The notes beneath the pieces were generated by a model. It saw only the letters and a program-made list of their open reading frames with translations, was not told the origin of the DNA and made no database searches. The translations under genes were made by a program, and so were the position numbers. Positions 26,671 through 36,104 of a DNA stretch of 64,000 bases are shown here, one piece after another. The DNA is from Tritrichomonas musculus (taxonomy: Eukaryota > Parabasalia > Tritrichomonadida > Tritrichomonadidae): contig JAPFFF010000001.1 in the NCBI GenBank assembly GCA_039105265.1, positions 2,356,001-2,420,000 of the forward strand, given 5' to 3'. Every line of letters starts with the position of its first letter. Position 1 is the first letter of the stretch.

Positions 26671-26693
26671 TCTTTTTATTTATTTTTAAAAAA

Positions 26694-26960
26694 ATGACTT
26701 TATCATTACCAAAAGCTTTAAAGGACGATAGACAAGAATTAAGACATTTATTTAGTGAAATCAAAAGTGAATTATTTGATACATTTATGAATACAGATAG
26801 TTTTACTGAATCTTGTGAATGTATGAATATTTCAAAGAATATAAGTGTTATAGAAAAAGAAATAGAAACAGATTTTAATGAACTTGAAGATATTATATTT
26901 AGGATGAAACAAACATTAGATCGCACATTAGTCATCAAAAAGTATTTTCAAATTTCATAA
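26694..26960 (+). CDS. Polinton gene, small helical protein
   Basis: Not recognised. The start at 26694 (MTLSLPKALKDDRQEL) follows a TTTTTATTTATTTTT late-type tract; the frame is open 10 codons further upstream. The 88-residue product is helical and acidic with a coiled-coil pattern (ISVIEKEIETDFNELED). Confidence 0.65.
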   Translation: MTLSLPKALKDDRQELRHLFSEIKSELFDTFMNTDSFTESCECMNISKNISVIEKEIETDFNELEDIIFRMKQTLDRTLVIKKYFQIS

Positions 26961-26980
26961 ATTTTTTCAGAAACTCAAAA

Positions 26981-27514
26981 ATGATTAAGAAAAGAGCAGC
27001 GAATGCAGGAGTAAATGCTAATATTTCGTTAGAGCCTTCAGCAGCTAGTCAAAGTACAAACAACTTAACAAATAATATAATAATTAATAAAAGAGATGAT
27101 GGGAAAGAAGATATTGTTATAACTCGTGAAATTGAATTACCTGATATCAAAAATAATGAAATTGAAAAAGATGTTAAATATTTAATTTTAGAAACATATG
27201 CAAAAATTTTATTAGATCAAGATAAAGCTTTAATTTCGAATTTAATATCTAAAAATTGTATTATTATACCAATTGCAAGTTTACAAGAAATAATCAAAAC
27301 AATATTAGGTAAAAATTGTTCATCTGTAGAAATTTATATTGATGAAGATATTAAATGTTGTGCATCTAAAGCATCACCTATTCGAAAAATTGAAGCAATA
27401 AAAATAATTAATGAAGATGGTGAAATGGTAACAGATTTCAAACAAGTTTATAACAAAGAATTTAATGATTTAGTTAATGTTTATCATCTTTGTTTGAAAT
27501 ATGTTGTTGTATAA
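26981..27514 (+). CDS. Polinton gene, unknown 177-residue protein
   Basis: Not recognised. After a Ser/Asn-rich N-terminus (MIKKRAANAGVNANIS) comes a compact alpha/beta region with DVKYLILETYAKILLDQ, IPIASLQEIIKTILG, VEIYIDEDIKCC and FNDLVNVYHLCLKYVVV. It lies in the virion-type half and converges with the large fibre-like gene. Confidence 0.7.
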   Translation: MIKKRAANAGVNANISLEPSAASQSTNNLTNNIIINKRDDGKEDIVITREIELPDIKNNEIEKDVKYLILETYAKILLDQDKALISNLISKNCIIIPIASLQEIIKTILGKNCSSVEIYIDEDIKCCASKASPIRKIEAIKIINEDGEMVTDFKQVYNKEFNDLVNVYHLCLKYVVV

Positions 27515-27524
27515 GAGAGAACTT

Positions 27525-30500
27525 TTACTCTTTGAATACACAAACAATATTATCATTTATTTTTGCAGTTATGATTCCAATTGTTAAACGTCTTATTTTT
27601 GATGTTATTGGAGTATTTTCATCAAGAACTTTGAATTGATTATCTTCATCAATATAAATTTCATCACCAATTTCAAACCTTGATGAATCATCAACTTTGA
27701 CCAAATAATCACCATGACTTGCAAAAGTAATTGAATTATTTTCTTCGTCAATTCGAACACAAATTCCAATAAATTCTTTCCAAGTACCTGTAGTTTTCAC
27801 TGAACAAATACAATCTATTGAATCTTTTTCGGTTGATTCAATCCATTGATTATCAACATTCTTATAAACTTTTCCTGTAATAAATACTGGTTTTCCTATT
27901 TCAAAATCATCAATAATATCTTCAATTGGAGCATAATGTGTGATTGTTGTGTTTGATTGCGTACCGTAAATAGCAGCCTTGAATTTTGCTAAATATCCTG
28001 GTACCATGATTTGTCTTGAATATATTTGTCTAGCATCTAATAATTCTTGAGTAGTTGTCCAATTATATTCAGCCATTGGGACACGATATGTAAGTGGTCT
28101 TCCTGATGATAAATCAAGAATTTCTTCATAATACGCTGAATATTGAAAATTATCAAAATATATAGTTCTTTGATATAATAATATTACTATGTTATGGGGA
28201 TTTGCAGCTGTATCATAAAATAATATCCTTATTTCATTTCTTTCTGCATTATTACCAACTACGTATTCCAGTTGAATTGTGTTATTTATAATTTTTAGAA
28301 GATGAATTGATATATCAGCACCCTCCGAAAATGGACCGCAATCAATTGCACATTTTTTTATTAGTTGTTCTTCTGTTATAACGTTTGACTTCAATGCATA
28401 TTTATCGTCACAATCTGTTTTCTTATAATAAGTTGAATCCAATAGTTTTGATAATAAATCAACTTTTTTATCAATTAGATTACTTTCAAATATTGTTTGA
28501 TATGTATTAGTGACACAAGCTAATGATGGTACAGCAGCTGTTGCATCACATTCAGTTTCATCAGATTGAACAACAAGTGGAATTTCACTTTTTAATGCTA
28601 TTTGATCTTGCTTCAATATTTTTTCCGCTAATATTAATTTGGTATCAAAAGAGTCTTCCCCATTATCGATGTAAAAGCATTGACCAAATCTATCACTTTT
28701 ATAATAGGTCAAGTTATAGGTTGTTCCATCAATTTCAACATCGACATTAACTCCATCTTCAGTAATAACACCATTATAATCAAACAAATAATCAAACTCT
28801 TTTACAAAGCCATCGTTATTTGATATTGTTCCAACAAGGTGAATTCCACTAGTCAATGTTATTTTGACTTCCCACGATCCTGAACTATCTTGTACGTTTT
28901 CAAAAGGCACATCGACTGCATCTTTATATATCAAATCATTTTTGCTTCGATATTTTGCATCTGCTTCTTCTTTCGTATATAATTCTTCAATATTTGGTTT
29001 CTTAGCTAATTCTTGTTGAATAGTTTCTAAAGCAGTATTTACTTCGTCAGTTGTTGGATATTCAAGACTAAACATTGCAACATCATTTTGATGACTATTG
29101 ACTGCTAATGCATTTATTTTTTCATCTAAAGCTTCAATATCAGATAAATAAGCAATATCAGCTGGAGTTTTCTCAACTAAAAGTCTCATAAATGTATTCT
29201 TTTCAATGATACATCCAGCAATCTTATAGTCAGTATTTTCTCCTGTTATAATTATATTTTTATCAATTTTACTAATATTAGATAAATATTTTGTACGATA
29301 TTCTTCCGATTTTGGAAGACCATCAATTGTGATGCTATCTATTGTTGTTGTTGTATCAACTCCTTTATAATCAGTTATTGTACCTTGTTCAATTTTAATA
29401 TATAATCGTTTTTGACCTTCAGATGTGAATAATTTAAATACACAAATACCATTTTTTAATTCATCTTCTGCTTGAAATAAAACTGCAGCTTGTTCATCTT
29501 GATAATAAGTAACAATATCAATTGTATCCATTCTTGTTAGTTCACTTCTGGAAATATAATCACTTTCAATTTCTTCAATTTTATCTACAATTTTCAATAA
29601 TGGTTTCTTCATTGAATCTCTAAATGAATAAGTTAATAATTTTGCACCCCCAACAGTCATAATCATTTCTTCTTCTTTTTCATCAAATACTGGAATTTCT
29701 GTTGGACCTGATTCACACCAATTTCGAACACTATTTAATGATACTCCAATACTTCTTGATAAATCAGGTAATTCCATTTCTTGACGAGATTGAACAAATT
29801 GTTTCCATAAACCAGATACACAACTAGTAATTTTTTCTGCACCAAATATTAGACCATTTGCACTAAAAGCTAACATTCCTGCAACCATTTGAATTTTTTG
29901 TTTTAATCTAATTTTGTCAATATCAGCTTCTAATTTTTCAGTAATTTGTTCAGTTAATGCCATTCTTGATTTCAAACCTTCAACTGATTTATCTAAATTA
30001 TCAACATCAACAGAAACAACATCAACTGTGTTCGAAACTAAATTCAAATCTGATCTCATTGTTGTAATATTGTCTGCTGTAATTATTTTTGATGAAGTTA
30101 TGTTGTAATCAGTATATAAAGTAGTTGCTGCATTTGGATTTGGACTCACTTCATAATATTGTTGATTAATAATATATTCAAATGGATTAGTATTTTTATC
30201 CCAATTAATTTCTTCAATTGGATCTACTAAATCTTTAAATAAATAAATTGCAATATCTTGATTGTTAACTCCAAATTGACCAAATTCATGACAATTTAAT
30301 TTCTCAATTGTATCCAAATCACCTCTGAGACTAAAATAATTTTTATCATAATCACCATGTCCAGTATACAAATTTGATGGGTAAAAACTTAATCTATTCC
30401 ATTCTTTGGTAAATGAGAGTTTCAAATCTAAATATACTCGATCCCAATTATCAAATTGTAAATTGTCTTTTACTTCGGTATATTTATTAATATAAGCTCG

Positions 30501-31607
30501 AATTACACAACAATCATATCTTAGATTTCCTTCTGTCCATCCAACTGGAAGATATTCTCTTACAAAGGTCAAACCTTTTTCACCTCCATCAATTTCAGTA
30601 CCATCTTTTAATAATATTTTTGTTTGAACATCAGAATCTTGAAAAAGTTTTTCAATTGGATTTTCAGATTCACCCCAAGTATAATCCCATCTTTTATGAA
30701 CTGCATAAGTATTCCATTTTGATCTTCTCATCATTATTTCTGCTCCATCTCTTTCTTGATATTTTGTTTCACCTTTCCCTGGAACTTGTAAATTACGTTT
30801 ATTAATAATTTTTCCTGTGATATGACCTTGAACATTCAAACCACTCCATTTTTCACCATCATAGGTTAAACTCCATTGATTTCCAAAACAATAATCTTTG
30901 AATTCAAATTTTAAACCAGTTGGAATTTGATAATCAGTTGGAATTTTGAAAACCATTTTATAACAATCTTTGAAATTTGATTTTTCATCGGTTACTGAAT
31001 TTCTATCAAAAATTTGTTCTTCAGTGATTATACTTGGTTTGTATAAATATAAGTTATCAGATTCATGTAATTTCAAACTATTTCTAGAATCTATGATATC
31101 ACATTTGATGGAAGGTAATGTTGATTTCAAATGATTTAAAGGTAATTGATAAATAATACTAATTTCACCATTAATGTACAAAGATTTCAAATCAAGACTT
31201 AAATTCTTATCAACTTTTATGTATGGAGTTGTTGATGTTTCTTCAGTAATTGTCACTTTTTTATCTTCAGCAGCTGTTACACATGGACATACGAAATTTT
31301 TATTCAAAACATAAATTGATAATTGATAAATATATTTTCCTTCACTATCTAAGAAAACATTCTTTCTCAAATTGATTTTAAATACTTCTGTCTTATCATC
31401 GATTTGTAATAGTTTTGTTATATCATCATCATTCATTTGTATATTTAATTTTTCATCTTCAACCGTTAATGCATCTCTAGTAACATGATAATCAGAAAAA
31501 CCTTCAACAGTTTCAAACTCATTCGATTTTGATGTTAACAATTGAGAACCTAAATATGTTTTACCATCTACTTTAAATTGAATATCGCCTTTAAATTTAG
31601 TCAGCAT
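27525..31607 (-). CDS. Polinton fibre-like protein, 1360 residues
   Basis: The N-terminal 480 residues are beta-rich and unassigned. Residues about 500-560 form a coiled coil (VDVVSVDVDNLDKSVEGL), followed by a hydrophobic Gly/Ala segment (MVAGMLAFSANGLIFGA). The second half holds bacteriophage tail-fibre-like signatures: YTKEEADAKYRSKNDL (about 874) and YYKKTDCDDKYALKSN (about 1056), which in phages mark trimeric fibre shafts. The C-terminal 140 residues are beta-rich (FEIGKPVFITGKVYKN, FEIGDEIYIDEDNQF). A receptor-binding or spike role is likely from this layout and from its place beside the capsid genes. No AACGG box; the upstream sequence has the AT-rich late form. Confidence 0.8.
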   Translation of the reverse strand: MLTKFKGDIQFKVDGKTYLGSQLLTSKSNEFETVEGFSDYHVTRDALTVEDEKLNIQMNDDDITKLLQIDDKTEVFKINLRKNVFLDSEGKYIYQLSIYVLNKNFVCPCVTAAEDKKVTITEETSTTPYIKVDKNLSLDLKSLYINGEISIIYQLPLNHLKSTLPSIKCDIIDSRNSLKLHESDNLYLYKPSIITEEQIFDRNSVTDEKSNFKDCYKMVFKIPTDYQIPTGLKFEFKDYCFGNQWSLTYDGEKWSGLNVQGHITGKIINKRNLQVPGKGETKYQERDGAEIMMRRSKWNTYAVHKRWDYTWGESENPIEKLFQDSDVQTKILLKDGTEIDGGEKGLTFVREYLPVGWTEGNLRYDCCVIRAYINKYTEVKDNLQFDNWDRVYLDLKLSFTKEWNRLSFYPSNLYTGHGDYDKNYFSLRGDLDTIEKLNCHEFGQFGVNNQDIAIYLFKDLVDPIEEINWDKNTNPFEYIINQQYYEVSPNPNAATTLYTDYNITSSKIITADNITTMRSDLNLVSNTVDVVSVDVDNLDKSVEGLKSRMALTEQITEKLEADIDKIRLKQKIQMVAGMLAFSANGLIFGAEKITSCVSGLWKQFVQSRQEMELPDLSRSIGVSLNSVRNWCESGPTEIPVFDEKEEEMIMTVGGAKLLTYSFRDSMKKPLLKIVDKIEEIESDYISRSELTRMDTIDIVTYYQDEQAAVLFQAEDELKNGICVFKLFTSEGQKRLYIKIEQGTITDYKGVDTTTTIDSITIDGLPKSEEYRTKYLSNISKIDKNIIITGENTDYKIAGCIIEKNTFMRLLVEKTPADIAYLSDIEALDEKINALAVNSHQNDVAMFSLEYPTTDEVNTALETIQQELAKKPNIEELYTKEEADAKYRSKNDLIYKDAVDVPFENVQDSSGSWEVKITLTSGIHLVGTISNNDGFVKEFDYLFDYNGVITEDGVNVDVEIDGTTYNLTYYKSDRFGQCFYIDNGEDSFDTKLILAEKILKQDQIALKSEIPLVVQSDETECDATAAVPSLACVTNTYQTIFESNLIDKKVDLLSKLLDSTYYKKTDCDDKYALKSNVITEEQLIKKCAIDCGPFSEGADISIHLLKIINNTIQLEYVVGNNAERNEIRILFYDTAANPHNIVILLYQRTIYFDNFQYSAYYEEILDLSSGRPLTYRVPMAEYNWTTTQELLDARQIYSRQIMVPGYLAKFKAAIYGTQSNTTITHYAPIEDIIDDFEIGKPVFITGKVYKNVDNQWIESTEKDSIDCICSVKTTGTWKEFIGICVRIDEENNSITFASHGDYLVKVDDSSRFEIGDEIYIDEDNQFKVLDENTPITSKIRRLTIGIITAKINDNIVCVFKE

Positions 31608-31634
31608 TTTTTACATTTGCAACAAAAATAAGAT

Positions 31635-33692
31635 TTACTCAATTGTGGAACATTTTTCTTCTAATAACTGAATTCTACTATCATAAAATTTATCACATTC
31701 AATATTTTTAGTTTTATCTTCTAAGATCTTAATTCGATTCTCGGTTGTCAAATTTTCAAACGTTAGATCAGTTTCAATATTTTGACATTTACGTTCCAAA
31801 GCAGTTAATATTTCATCAACATTCTCATTCTCATTATTATTATTACCTCCACATTGACATTGATTCTCTTCTAATCGAGATAAATCTTCTGAAAGACCAG
31901 CACAAAATGACCAAATCTCTTTGATTCCTTGATTTAACCATTTTAATTGATCTAGTTCTTCGTCTTGCCATTTCTTTAATTTTTCTTCAAATGTTAATAC
32001 AACTGGTTTTTCCTCATTTAATGCCAATGTTTGAGCTTTATTATTTATGACAAAACCTTCTTTATTTCGATATTCTTGACTCTCAGTAGTATCAGCAGAA
32101 AATACATTTCCAATTTGATCAACATTTGATTCTAAAGTTGATACCCTTTCTGTATAATTTTTCATTGTATTTTCTAAATTTGTTATTCTAGTTAATGTAT
32201 CAAAATCTATAGAACCTGATGATGACCCAAGAGTGGTTAAATAATTTTTGAAATTCTCATTCAAAGGAGCAAGGTAATAACCAACAATTCGATTTTCTAA
32301 ATTTCTTTCCTCTCCAGAATCTGTTTCATATTGATGTTCTTCACAATATTTTTTATCGGCTTCAGTTTCTTCTAATTTTAGTTCAAATATACCATTTAAG
32401 GTTATTTTTAGGTTATGATTTTCAATTACAAATGATGAACTTTCTATATTATTTTGATTTGATTTAACAGTTAATTCATTATTTGTTATTTTACATTCGA
32501 TAACATAATCAATGAATTTAATTTGATAATTTATTTTTGAACGTTTTCGATCAAAGATATGGAAAATAAAATGTGAACTCTCATAATCATAAATGGTAAT
32601 TATTAATGATGAATTATTGTATTCGGCTGATATAAAAGAAGTTAACATAACACCATCAGCAGCTTCAAGATTACTCATATCAAAAGTTATAAATCCATAC
32701 CCTGCTAATGTTTGAGGTCGTAATGGTTGTAATGGAATATTATTTAAATTATTTTCGACAAATATTGAATTTCTCCAAAATTTACCAAATTCTTTGTTAT
32801 CAATTAAGTATTCAAGTTGATCTTCAAAACTTTGATTCAATTGAGAAAATATATAATCCATATACAATTTCCAATCATCTTCATTTTTTTGCAGCATCTT
32901 CTCATAGGACTCAATTGTGATTGTTTGTGGATCATCTGTTAATAATTGAGGTGCAGCTCGAAAAGTCTTTGGAGCTCCTATTTTTGCCATTGCATATTGA
33001 TTTTGATGAATTTCACTTTTCATCTTCCAAAAGATTGCTTTTGCGAGAAATTGAAGATCCAATATATAATTTTTTTCATCGATCGGTTTTTTTGGATTCG
33101 GCATTATTACTGGAAATCGTAAAACTTCGGAAAGATATAGTGGTTCTGAAAAAGTTACATGATTTCCTAAATCTTGAATATCATCTGGATCATCATCTGA
33201 TGGGTAAGATAAATTTATTTTTTTCCAGAGATTGAAAAATTTCACAAGGGCATTTGTTGATATTTGAATTGACTTGTCTGTAGAATTTAACATAAAATTT
33301 CCAGTTGCTCCTTTCAATGCTGTACTTATATTTTCCGTTTTATTCACAACTGAAGTAAGATCTCTCCCTAATTTATCAGAAGTCAGTTCACTATTATATC
33401 CAGTTGATCCCTCTAAAAGATTAAATTTAATTTTTAAATTTTGAACTGTACCACCATCTTTCAAAACAAATTTAGTTTTTGAGTTATCTTGATTATCGAG
33501 TACATAATCAACAATTTCATCTGTCGTGATTGTTGCTGTTCTTTCTCCTTTCTTTTTCTCTTCCTCATCTTTTGGGTATTTTATTGTTAAATTTGACGCC
33601 TCACCATTTTCTTTCAACACAAATAAACTCGAATCAGTCACACCACTTGCAGTCATTAATTTGAAATCTGTATCGGTCCAAACACCTGTCAT
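31635..33692 (-). CDS. Polinton fibre-like protein, 685 residues
   Basis: The start at 33692 (MTGVWTDTDFKLMTAS) is preferred because the late-type tract TTTTATTTTTGGTGCG lies just upstream; the frame is open 13 codons further. The N-terminal 150 residues repeat a beta motif (FVLKENGEASNLTIKY and FVLKDGGTVQNLKIKF). A middle beta-rich part (residues about 320-470) is followed by coiled coils (LENTMKNYTERVSTLESN, IETDLTFENLTTENRIK) and a CQCGG-Asn linker. It is probably a second fibre or spike, next to the larger one. Family not recognised. Confidence 0.75.
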   Translation of the reverse strand: MTGVWTDTDFKLMTASGVTDSSLFVLKENGEASNLTIKYPKDEEEKKKGERTATITTDEIVDYVLDNQDNSKTKFVLKDGGTVQNLKIKFNLLEGSTGYNSELTSDKLGRDLTSVVNKTENISTALKGATGNFMLNSTDKSIQISTNALVKFFNLWKKINLSYPSDDDPDDIQDLGNHVTFSEPLYLSEVLRFPVIMPNPKKPIDEKNYILDLQFLAKAIFWKMKSEIHQNQYAMAKIGAPKTFRAAPQLLTDDPQTITIESYEKMLQKNEDDWKLYMDYIFSQLNQSFEDQLEYLIDNKEFGKFWRNSIFVENNLNNIPLQPLRPQTLAGYGFITFDMSNLEAADGVMLTSFISAEYNNSSLIITIYDYESSHFIFHIFDRKRSKINYQIKFIDYVIECKITNNELTVKSNQNNIESSSFVIENHNLKITLNGIFELKLEETEADKKYCEEHQYETDSGEERNLENRIVGYYLAPLNENFKNYLTTLGSSSGSIDFDTLTRITNLENTMKNYTERVSTLESNVDQIGNVFSADTTESQEYRNKEGFVINNKAQTLALNEEKPVVLTFEEKLKKWQDEELDQLKWLNQGIKEIWSFCAGLSEDLSRLEENQCQCGGNNNNENENVDEILTALERKCQNIETDLTFENLTTENRIKILEDKTKNIECDKFYDSRIQLLEEKCSTIE

Positions 33693-33727
33693 TAAATTTT
33701 TATTTTCGCACCAAAAATAAAATTGAT

Positions 33728-34213
33728 TCAATATTCTAATTTCAAGAACAAAATGAAATAATCAGGAACTATTATTTTTCTTGTTTCTGTATCTTTAAAC
33801 CAAACCATAAAACCTTGTTTGACATTCGAATCAATTAAATATTTTCTATTATCATCAGGAACTTGTAAATTTGCAACATAAACTAAACTATCACAATAAT
33901 TATTTCGAGGAACAAAACTTGCATGAACAGTATAATTTGATGCAGTATGCTTATTAACAACACAATAACAATATTGAAAGATTATATATCGATCTTGACC
34001 TTGAGTTGGAGTATGAAACTCTGATGGATATTTAAAAGCAAATCTATCATTTTCAAAATAAAAGTGATCAACCGTTAAACATTCTGATAAATTTTGTTCT
34101 TGTTGTTCCTTTGTTGTTAATTTCCAACCTTGTACAGGATAATAAGTTTTATGAATTTTTAATGGTTGAATATTTAAATTTGGATCAATGTTATATGAAA
34201 TTAATGTCGACAT
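33728..34213 (-). CDS. Polinton minor capsid (penton) candidate
   Basis: The 161-residue protein (MSTLISYNIDPNLNIQ) is beta-rich, with strands such as DRYIIFQYCYCVVNKHT, NYTVHASFVPRN and QGFMVWFKDTETRKIIV. Its size, beta content and place between the fibre and capsid genes fit the single jelly-roll penton protein of Polintons. The assignment rests on context and predicted fold, so it is tentative. The late-type tract TTTTTATTTGAATAG lies upstream. Confidence 0.6.
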   Translation of the reverse strand: MSTLISYNIDPNLNIQPLKIHKTYYPVQGWKLTTKEQQEQNLSECLTVDHFYFENDRFAFKYPSEFHTPTQGQDRYIIFQYCYCVVNKHTASNYTVHASFVPRNNYCDSLVYVANLQVPDDNRKYLIDSNVKQGFMVWFKDTETRKIIVPDYFILFLKLEY

Positions 34214-34237
34214 ATTTTTCTATTCAAATAAAAATCT

Positions 34238-36073
34238 TTATTTATAGCCACTTGGTACTCCTTCATCATGATATTGAACTCCATCTTGAATTGACCAAGT
34301 CCAATAAGTATCAGAACAAATCCACATTTCTGGTTTACATAAATTTCTTACATTAACATCATGGGTAGGGAAAAGATAACTATTTTCTTGTTGATGACCC
34401 CAATTAAAGATAGAATCAGCATGAAATTTTATTAAAGCTTCATGATTATCAGTATCTATACCATCGAAAACATAACCCGAATTTCCACGTTCTAATTGGA
34501 AATTAATTCCGAAATTTGTATCATCATAATAACTATTTTGGAAATTCCAATCTCCTCTAATTTGAGAGTTTTCAATTATTATGTTATTCAAAGGTTGACA
34601 AATAGATTCTAAATATTCTGGAGTTGCTTCAATTCCATCTAATTCATTTGCCATTAATTGATATTGAACAAATCTTCCATTCCAAGTATTAGCAAATTCA
34701 ACTTGAGGATACAATTTCTTATCTATTATTAATCGAACATTTGCATACATAATATTTCTATATACAGTAATATCATTTGCATATCTTGGAAACATAAATG
34801 TTATATTTGTTGCATTTTTCAAAGGCATAGATTTAATTAAATTTATTTCATCATCTCCGACAGTTGTATCAAAAATTACTCTTGTTAATTCTTGAGATGG
34901 AATTATTAATGGTTCTTGTAAAGTTGACATCAATCCTTCAACAACAGATGGTTTTATTCCAAATCCAAACAAATTTGATCGTCCAACTGTGATTTTTATT
35001 GATTTTGGATTAACAATTAAACGATTTTCCATAACTCCACAAAAAACTTGATTCATTGTTGTATTTGATTCAGCCGTCGTACTGCTCTCATTGTAATTAT
35101 TTAATTTCCAAAGTGTTGATGATGTTCCAGCAAAAACTTTGGAGACATCAACGCTATTTTTAACAATATTGACTTCAAAAGATGAAACAATCTTTCCTAA
35201 TTGACCAATTTGTAAAAAACGATTTATTATTGGAACTTCAGGAGAATGATATTCAATCATTTGATAATACAATTTCTTTTTCTGACGGTCTCCAACTTTT
35301 TGAGGAGGAACTTGACACCAAACTAAACCATCCAAAGAAAATCTTACTTCTTCTTCTATTTCACCTAATATTTGATTTGGATACAATCTCCAAGCTTGTA
35401 AAGCTAACTGATCTGTGAATGGAATGATTAACTCTAATCGAATTGGAACCCATTTTATCGTATGGTCATTTTCCCAACATAAATCAGATATTGGAATGTA
35501 GCATCCACAAACATTAGGAGATAAATTACAAACATTTTCCCATAACGTATGAGAATGAGGTGAATTTTGTTTTGATTCCTTTGAACGAATTGAATTATAT
35601 GCATAAGATTCACGAATCATTTCTGTTTGATGATAATTTTGAACCAATTTCCCATCAACATAAAATCTAGCTTCATCAATAATTTCAACAGCATCTTTAA
35701 AACCAACAAATATTTGATTTATTTGTGCTCTATCTCGATTTGAATAAGTGGCATTTGGAGGTGATCCTTTTTCTGTAAAATAATTTAATTTCGGTAAATG
35801 CTCTGATAATCCAACTTCAAATTCAACTGTCATTTCAATAAAACTTTTTTCTATTTGAGATATTGTATGATTTGGGTGAGTTAGTTTTATTCGAGTTCTT
35901 TCGGAAAATTTTTCAATTGGAATATCATGATCATGGAAATCTTCACAATACATAGCAAAAGTATTATCACCTCCATTTTTTGCTACCAAATTTCTTAAAT
36001 GTTCATTGAAAAAGTTTAATATGTCACCTTCATCATTTCCAAAGTTTCTAAATTGAGCGTTTTGATAAGTCAT
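34238..36073 (-). CDS. Polinton major capsid protein, copy 1
   Basis: The 611-residue protein should form hexon-like trimers of double jelly rolls. The start at 36073 (MTYQNAQFRNFGNDEG) matches the start of copy 2 exactly; a longer frame exists upstream but is not shared. Landmarks common to both copies are GDILNFFN, GHTISQIEK (NHTISQIEK here), LWE(N/S)V, QAWRLYPN(Q/R)ILGE, EPLIIPSQELT, PLKNATNITFMFP, WNGRFVQYQLMANELDG, GINFQLERGNSGYVFDG and PEMWICSDTYWTWSIQDG. The double jelly-roll assignment is by position, length and strand pattern; trichomonad Polintons are known to carry such proteins. Confidence 0.85.
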   Translation of the reverse strand: MTYQNAQFRNFGNDEGDILNFFNEHLRNLVAKNGGDNTFAMYCEDFHDHDIPIEKFSERTRIKLTHPNHTISQIEKSFIEMTVEFEVGLSEHLPKLNYFTEKGSPPNATYSNRDRAQINQIFVGFKDAVEIIDEARFYVDGKLVQNYHQTEMIRESYAYNSIRSKESKQNSPHSHTLWENVCNLSPNVCGCYIPISDLCWENDHTIKWVPIRLELIIPFTDQLALQAWRLYPNQILGEIEEEVRFSLDGLVWCQVPPQKVGDRQKKKLYYQMIEYHSPEVPIINRFLQIGQLGKIVSSFEVNIVKNSVDVSKVFAGTSSTLWKLNNYNESSTTAESNTTMNQVFCGVMENRLIVNPKSIKITVGRSNLFGFGIKPSVVEGLMSTLQEPLIIPSQELTRVIFDTTVGDDEINLIKSMPLKNATNITFMFPRYANDITVYRNIMYANVRLIIDKKLYPQVEFANTWNGRFVQYQLMANELDGIEATPEYLESICQPLNNIIIENSQIRGDWNFQNSYYDDTNFGINFQLERGNSGYVFDGIDTDNHEALIKFHADSIFNWGHQQENSYLFPTHDVNVRNLCKPEMWICSDTYWTWSIQDGVQYHDEGVPSGYK

Positions 36074-36104
36074 TTGATCTTGCAAAAAAAATTTAGATCT
36101 TATC

